Shown here: positions 7,801-8,914 of the stretch, piece by piece
How the letters are laid out: the number at the start of each line of letters is the position of its first letter
How positions within the stretch are numbered: the first letter of the stretch is position 1
Assembly (NCBI GenBank): GCA_002351955.1
Contig: DEHO01000046.1
Coordinates: 1-8,914 of the forward strand
Direction: 5' to 3'
DNA: 8,914 nt
Origin: Flavobacteriales bacterium UBA2798
GTDB lineage: Bacteria > Bacteroidota > Bacteroidia > Flavobacteriales_D > UBA2798
The notes under the pieces: generated by a model
The model's input: the letters and a program-made list of their open reading frames with translations, nothing else
Told to the model about the DNA's origin: nothing
The model's database searches: none
Translations under genes and position numbers: made by a program

Positions 7801-8084
7801 TTATCGACTGTACTATTTCTACAGGCGATATTCTTGAAGATGGAGGAATCAGTGCATTCATCGACAACAACAATACCATTCAGGTAACGTTTGAATCAGC
7901 TTCACTTGATAAGTATAATCTTACACTTGTGAATGCAATGGGACAAATCGTGCATACTTCGCAGGAAGAGTTTCCTGCAGCAGGAAGAGTGGTTCGCATT
8001 CCGCTTGAAGATAAAGCACAGGGAATTTATTTCTTACGTGTGGATAATGGTCAGCGCGGAGTGGTATTCAGGTTTTTCCGATAA
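4872..8084 (+). CDS. Subtilisin-like S8 serine protease with PKD/Ig-like domains and T9SS sorting domain
   Basis: Secreted endopeptidase of 1070 residues. Order: signal peptide MRKFYLLLALLLMGVVPNALRAQ; pro-region (about 24-140) expected to act as intramolecular chaperone; S8 catalytic domain (about 145-445); PKD domain (about 453-535, WTFAGG and PGTYTVTLTATN); beta-sandwich of unknown type (about 540-735); two Ig/PKD-like domains (about 736-818 and 820-895); a further PKD domain (about 898-978, WTFSGG); T9SS C-terminal sorting domain (about 985-1070, LVNAMGQIVHTS and KAQGIYFLRVDNG). The catalytic triad is Asp174 (VDDAI), His232 (DHGTHVAG) and Ser384 (GTSMASP), with Asn322 (AAAGNDN) forming the oxyanion hole. 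An Asp/Asn/Gly-rich loop at 197-222 looks like a calcium site. The usual Asp-Thr/Ser-Gly reads Asp-Asp-Ala, as seen in kexin-like branches. All key residues are intact. The target is unknown; the many adhesive domains suggest binding to polymers or the cell surface. Monocistronic, closed by the terminator at 8102. Confidence 0.95.
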   Translation: MRKFYLLLALLLMGVVPNALRAQTVYSEYQDGKIWFKIKEDVRLNLPGFRMEQEALVNYNNLDLTTLNFLRPLSAQHQITKLSRPYWMVKNDLNLSNVFLLEFNDFSNVDVIMNKIKQSGMVEYAERVPLLKHFLTPNDPSFSSSTQWGLFQINAQQAWNISTGSPTVVVAIVDDAIQTNHPDLTAVIYTNNGEIAGDGIDNDGNGYIDDRNGFDVADNDNNPNPPTNAFDHGTHVAGIAGARSNNSVGVASIGYNIRLLPVKATNSSSSVTHGYDGVVYAVNAGAKIINMSWGGTGSSTTASNIINWASNQGVVLVAAAGNDNDNVLHYPAAYTPCIAVASTTTGDVRSSFSCFGTWVDVAAPGSSIYSTTVGSSYGYKQGTSMASPMVAGLAGLIKSVNPSMTATDIRNCILNTAVNINAANPSYVGQLGSGRIDAFAAVNCAAATLNNPPVADFVANNTTISAGASVNFTNLSIYNPTTYSWTFAGGTPGTSTAANPTNIVYSTPGTYTVTLTATNANGSDVETKTAYITVVPTSGCDRPNWSNLSQNGGTWTGTQYYTGAAVGQDGWVNGKNVYNDREKAAYFNVSSNTQGYIEGCWIAFGEAYSATPSKIVPVKVYNRTGANPGTLLATYNLTMGEIMADVQGNFWTEILFPTPIAVPASREFFISVDVNNLSWTAGVKDTLSIISNTNGQTTPSAIWERQTNNNWYQYGTAGTWNLTASLYIIPFLTSDPASVSITSSATSVCAGSSINFDATGSNVGTAKLWRLNGGSPNGSNNMQVTSFYNTAGSYYAKFEMLGGGCNLYKADSIQITVNPVPNLSITSSDDTICPAGSSQLNVSSAATSYVWSPPTGLSSTNISNPVATPANTTTYTVTGTLGPCSKSGDVTVVVDNIPPVAEFLYSVPTCINAPVTFNGAVSDFATAYNWTFSGGSIASSVSPGPSVTYAAAGFYPVTLQVTSECGFTDDTTITVQVIDCTISTGDILEDGGISAFIDNNNTIQVTFESASLDKYNLTLVNAMGQIVHTSQEEFPAAGRVVRIPLEDKAQGIYFLRVDNGQRGVVFRFFR

Positions 8085-8101
8085 ACAGTTTCAATAAAAT
8101 G

Positions 8102-8135
8102 AAAAGCCCCCTTCCTGAGAAGGGGGCTTTTTTTT
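8102..8135 (+). terminator. Strong rho-independent terminator of the S8 protease gene
   Basis: AAAAGCCCCCTTC (8102-8114) pairs perfectly with GAAGGGGGCTTTT (8119-8131) around a CTGA loop, giving a 13-bp stem, followed by T to 8135 (eight Ts in all). It begins 17 bases after the S8 stop. Read on the minus strand the same stem ends in only four Ts, so it may also serve, more weakly, the convergent lipoprotein gene whose stop is at 8150. Confidence 0.95.
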
Positions 8136-8149
8136 GATGTAAATCTGAA

Positions 8150-8614
8150 TTATTCAAAATAGGTGTTGAATGTTTCGAACGATAATTTCAATGCAGAAAG
8201 TTTTTCTTTTTTCTGACTCAGCTCTTCTTCATCAAAAAAAGCATCGGAACTATCGATAAAAGGAAGAAGCCATTTATGCAATTCATCATGAGCCTGACCA
8301 CTCATCGTGCAATTACTGGTGAGCAATCCCAATTCATTATCAATTGCCCCTGCCAGTTGGTTGTATTCATCCATGGTTGTTCCCTTGAAATTTAGAAGAT
8401 CGGTTTCAATAGTACGGATGTAAACAAGCATTTTGGGTTCTACGACCCATTTCTTACCATCGTTCAATTGAATTCCTTCTTCATGATCATGGTGCTGGTG
8501 CTGTTCCTGTATGGTGTCGGTGTCAGCAATAGTGTTGGATTTTTCAGTTGAATGATCTTAACATGCTGCAAGTAAACTTCCGGCAAAAAGCAATAGGATG
8601 AGTTGGATTTTCAT
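8150..8614 (-). pseudogene. Small His-rich lipoprotein gene interrupted by an in-frame TAA after the lipobox Cys
   Basis: Reading from ATG at 8614 on the minus strand gives a complete lipoprotein signal, MKIQLILLLFAGSLLAAC, with lipobox LAAC and Cys18 as the acylation site. The very next codon is TAA (8560-8558). The same frame then continues without further stops through DHSTEKSNT, a His-rich segment HQHHDHEEG, and about 105 more residues including SNCTMSGQAHDELHKWLLPF and the C-terminus SFETFNTYFE, stopping at 8150. The unbroken frame on both sides and the exact join of lipobox to mature domain argue for one original gene of 154 codons with a single-base nonsense change (AAA, CAA or GAA to TAA). 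The mature part resembles small Bacteroidota lipoproteins with the block CTM-x-G-x-x-HDELHKWL, whose function I cannot name; the histidines suggest metal binding. No good restart codon follows the TAA (first candidate is TTG at 8467). A sequencing error would restore an intact gene. Confidence 0.75.
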
Positions 8615-8630
8615 TGGATGAAATTTTCTG

Positions 8631-8637
8631 CAAGGTA
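8631..8637 (-). promoter_or_regulatory. Weak -7-like box upstream of the lipoprotein gene
   Basis: TACCTTG on the minus strand, 16 bases before the ATG at 8614, resembles TAnnTTTG lacking one T. No distinct TTG at -33 was found. It is listed because it marks the likely start region of the interrupted gene, but the match is weak. Confidence 0.15.
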
Positions 8638-8725
8638 CATAGTTCGATTAAGACGTTTTGTGATAGTTGTCATACTCCAAAAATGATAAGCTGCGAACGG
8701 AAAATGCATTTGCCATAAATTGCAC

Positions 8726-8733
8726 TACATTTG
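8726..8733 (+). promoter_or_regulatory. Promoter -7 box for RNase P RNA
   Basis: TACATTTG is a perfect match to the Bacteroidota -7 consensus TAnnTTTG. It sits 6-7 bases before the expected 5' end of the RNase P RNA, the distance expected for a -7 element. The nearest TTG (8710-8712) is only 13 bases upstream, short for the -33 element, so the upstream half is unclear. Confidence 0.55.
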
Positions 8734-8739
8734 CAACCG

Positions 8740-8914
8740 AAACCGTCTCATCGCTGTAAGCAATTACAGAGGAAAGTCCGGGCAGCACAGAGCACCGCAC
8801 TACCTAACGGGTAGGTCCTGTAAGGGTGACTTTGCAGGAACAGACAGTGCAACAGAAAGTATACCGCCATTCTGAAGCAATTCAGAAGGGTAAGGGTGAA
8901 AATGTGAGGTAAGA
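8740..8914 (+). ncRNA. rnpB: RNase P RNA, bacterial type A, 5' part
   Basis: Catalytic RNA of ribonuclease P, which removes the 5' leader from precursor tRNAs together with the RnpA protein. Conserved blocks visible: GAGGAAAGTCCGGGC (8769-8783, 5' strand of P4), GACAGTGCAACAGAAAG into TACCGCC (to 8868), and GGGTAAGGGTGAAAA followed by GAGGTAAGA at the window edge. Hairpins seen: CTGTAA-GCAA-TTACAG (8754-8769, the P3 position), TACC-TAAC-GGGTA (P8 region), CCTG...CAGG (8817-8838, P9 region) and TTCTGAA-GCAA-TTCAGAA (8870-8887, P12), the two perfect ones capped by GCAA tetraloops. P3 is much shorter than in E. coli. The 5' end is estimated from the promoter box and could be off by several bases. 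The 3' half, including the second strand of P4, lies beyond the window. Confidence 0.95.

Noticed and set aside
8558..8560. Possible recoding of TAA as an amino acid in the lipoprotein gene
   Set aside because: All other genes in the window use TAA, TAG or TGA as normal stops and no recoding signal is visible. A nonsense mutation or sequence error is simpler.
1..8914. CRISPR arrays, insertion sequences, tRNA genes, attachment sites
   Set aside because: No regularly spaced repeats, transposase-like frame, terminal inverted repeats or cloverleaf sequence was seen.

Overview
The window looks like chromosomal DNA from a member of the Bacteroidota, probably from the Flavobacteriia/Sphingobacteriia side. 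The reasons are two large secreted proteases that end in type IX secretion system (T9SS) sorting domains, PKD-type accessory domains, TAnnTTTG-like promoter boxes, moderate A+T content and the absence of Shine-Dalgarno sequences before most starts. These are inferences from the sequence alone.

Layout, left to right. (1) Positions 2-517, +: the 3' part of a polyprenyl-phosphate sugar phosphotransferase, cut by the window edge. (2) 632-1525, +: a secreted protein of unknown function; its best signal peptide needs a CTG start, and a promoter candidate lies at 551-581. (3) 1579-3654, -: a cytophagalysin/pappalysin-like M43 zinc metalloprotease with PKD, beta-sandwich and T9SS C-terminal domains. 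(4) 3763-4575, -: a classical short-chain dehydrogenase/reductase whose catalytic lysine reads as glutamine. (5) 4576-4871: a 296-bp divergent intergenic region with an A+T-rich hairpin and a second dyad around a TATATTG box. (6) 4872-8084, +: a 1070-residue subtilisin-like S8 protease with PKD/Ig-like domains and a T9SS C-terminal domain, followed by a very strong intrinsic terminator at 8102-8135. (7) 8150-8614, -: a small His-rich lipoprotein gene interrupted by an in-frame TAA directly after the lipobox cysteine. (8) About 8740 to the window end, +: the 5' half of the RNase P RNA gene, with a good promoter -7 box.

How the parts relate. The two proteases are both built for export through the Sec pathway and then T9SS, but they are transcribed in opposite directions with the SDR gene between them, so they are not one operon. 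They share an 11-base sequence (one mismatch) 18-22 bases before their ATGs, which could be a common promoter element. The sugar transferase is probably the end of a surface-polysaccharide locus that continues to the left. The rest looks like a mosaic of independent transcription units. I did not see a convincing new multi-gene system. The best leads are the interrupted lipoprotein, the Lys-to-Gln change in the SDR, the non-standard start of the unknown secreted protein and the intergenic dyads.
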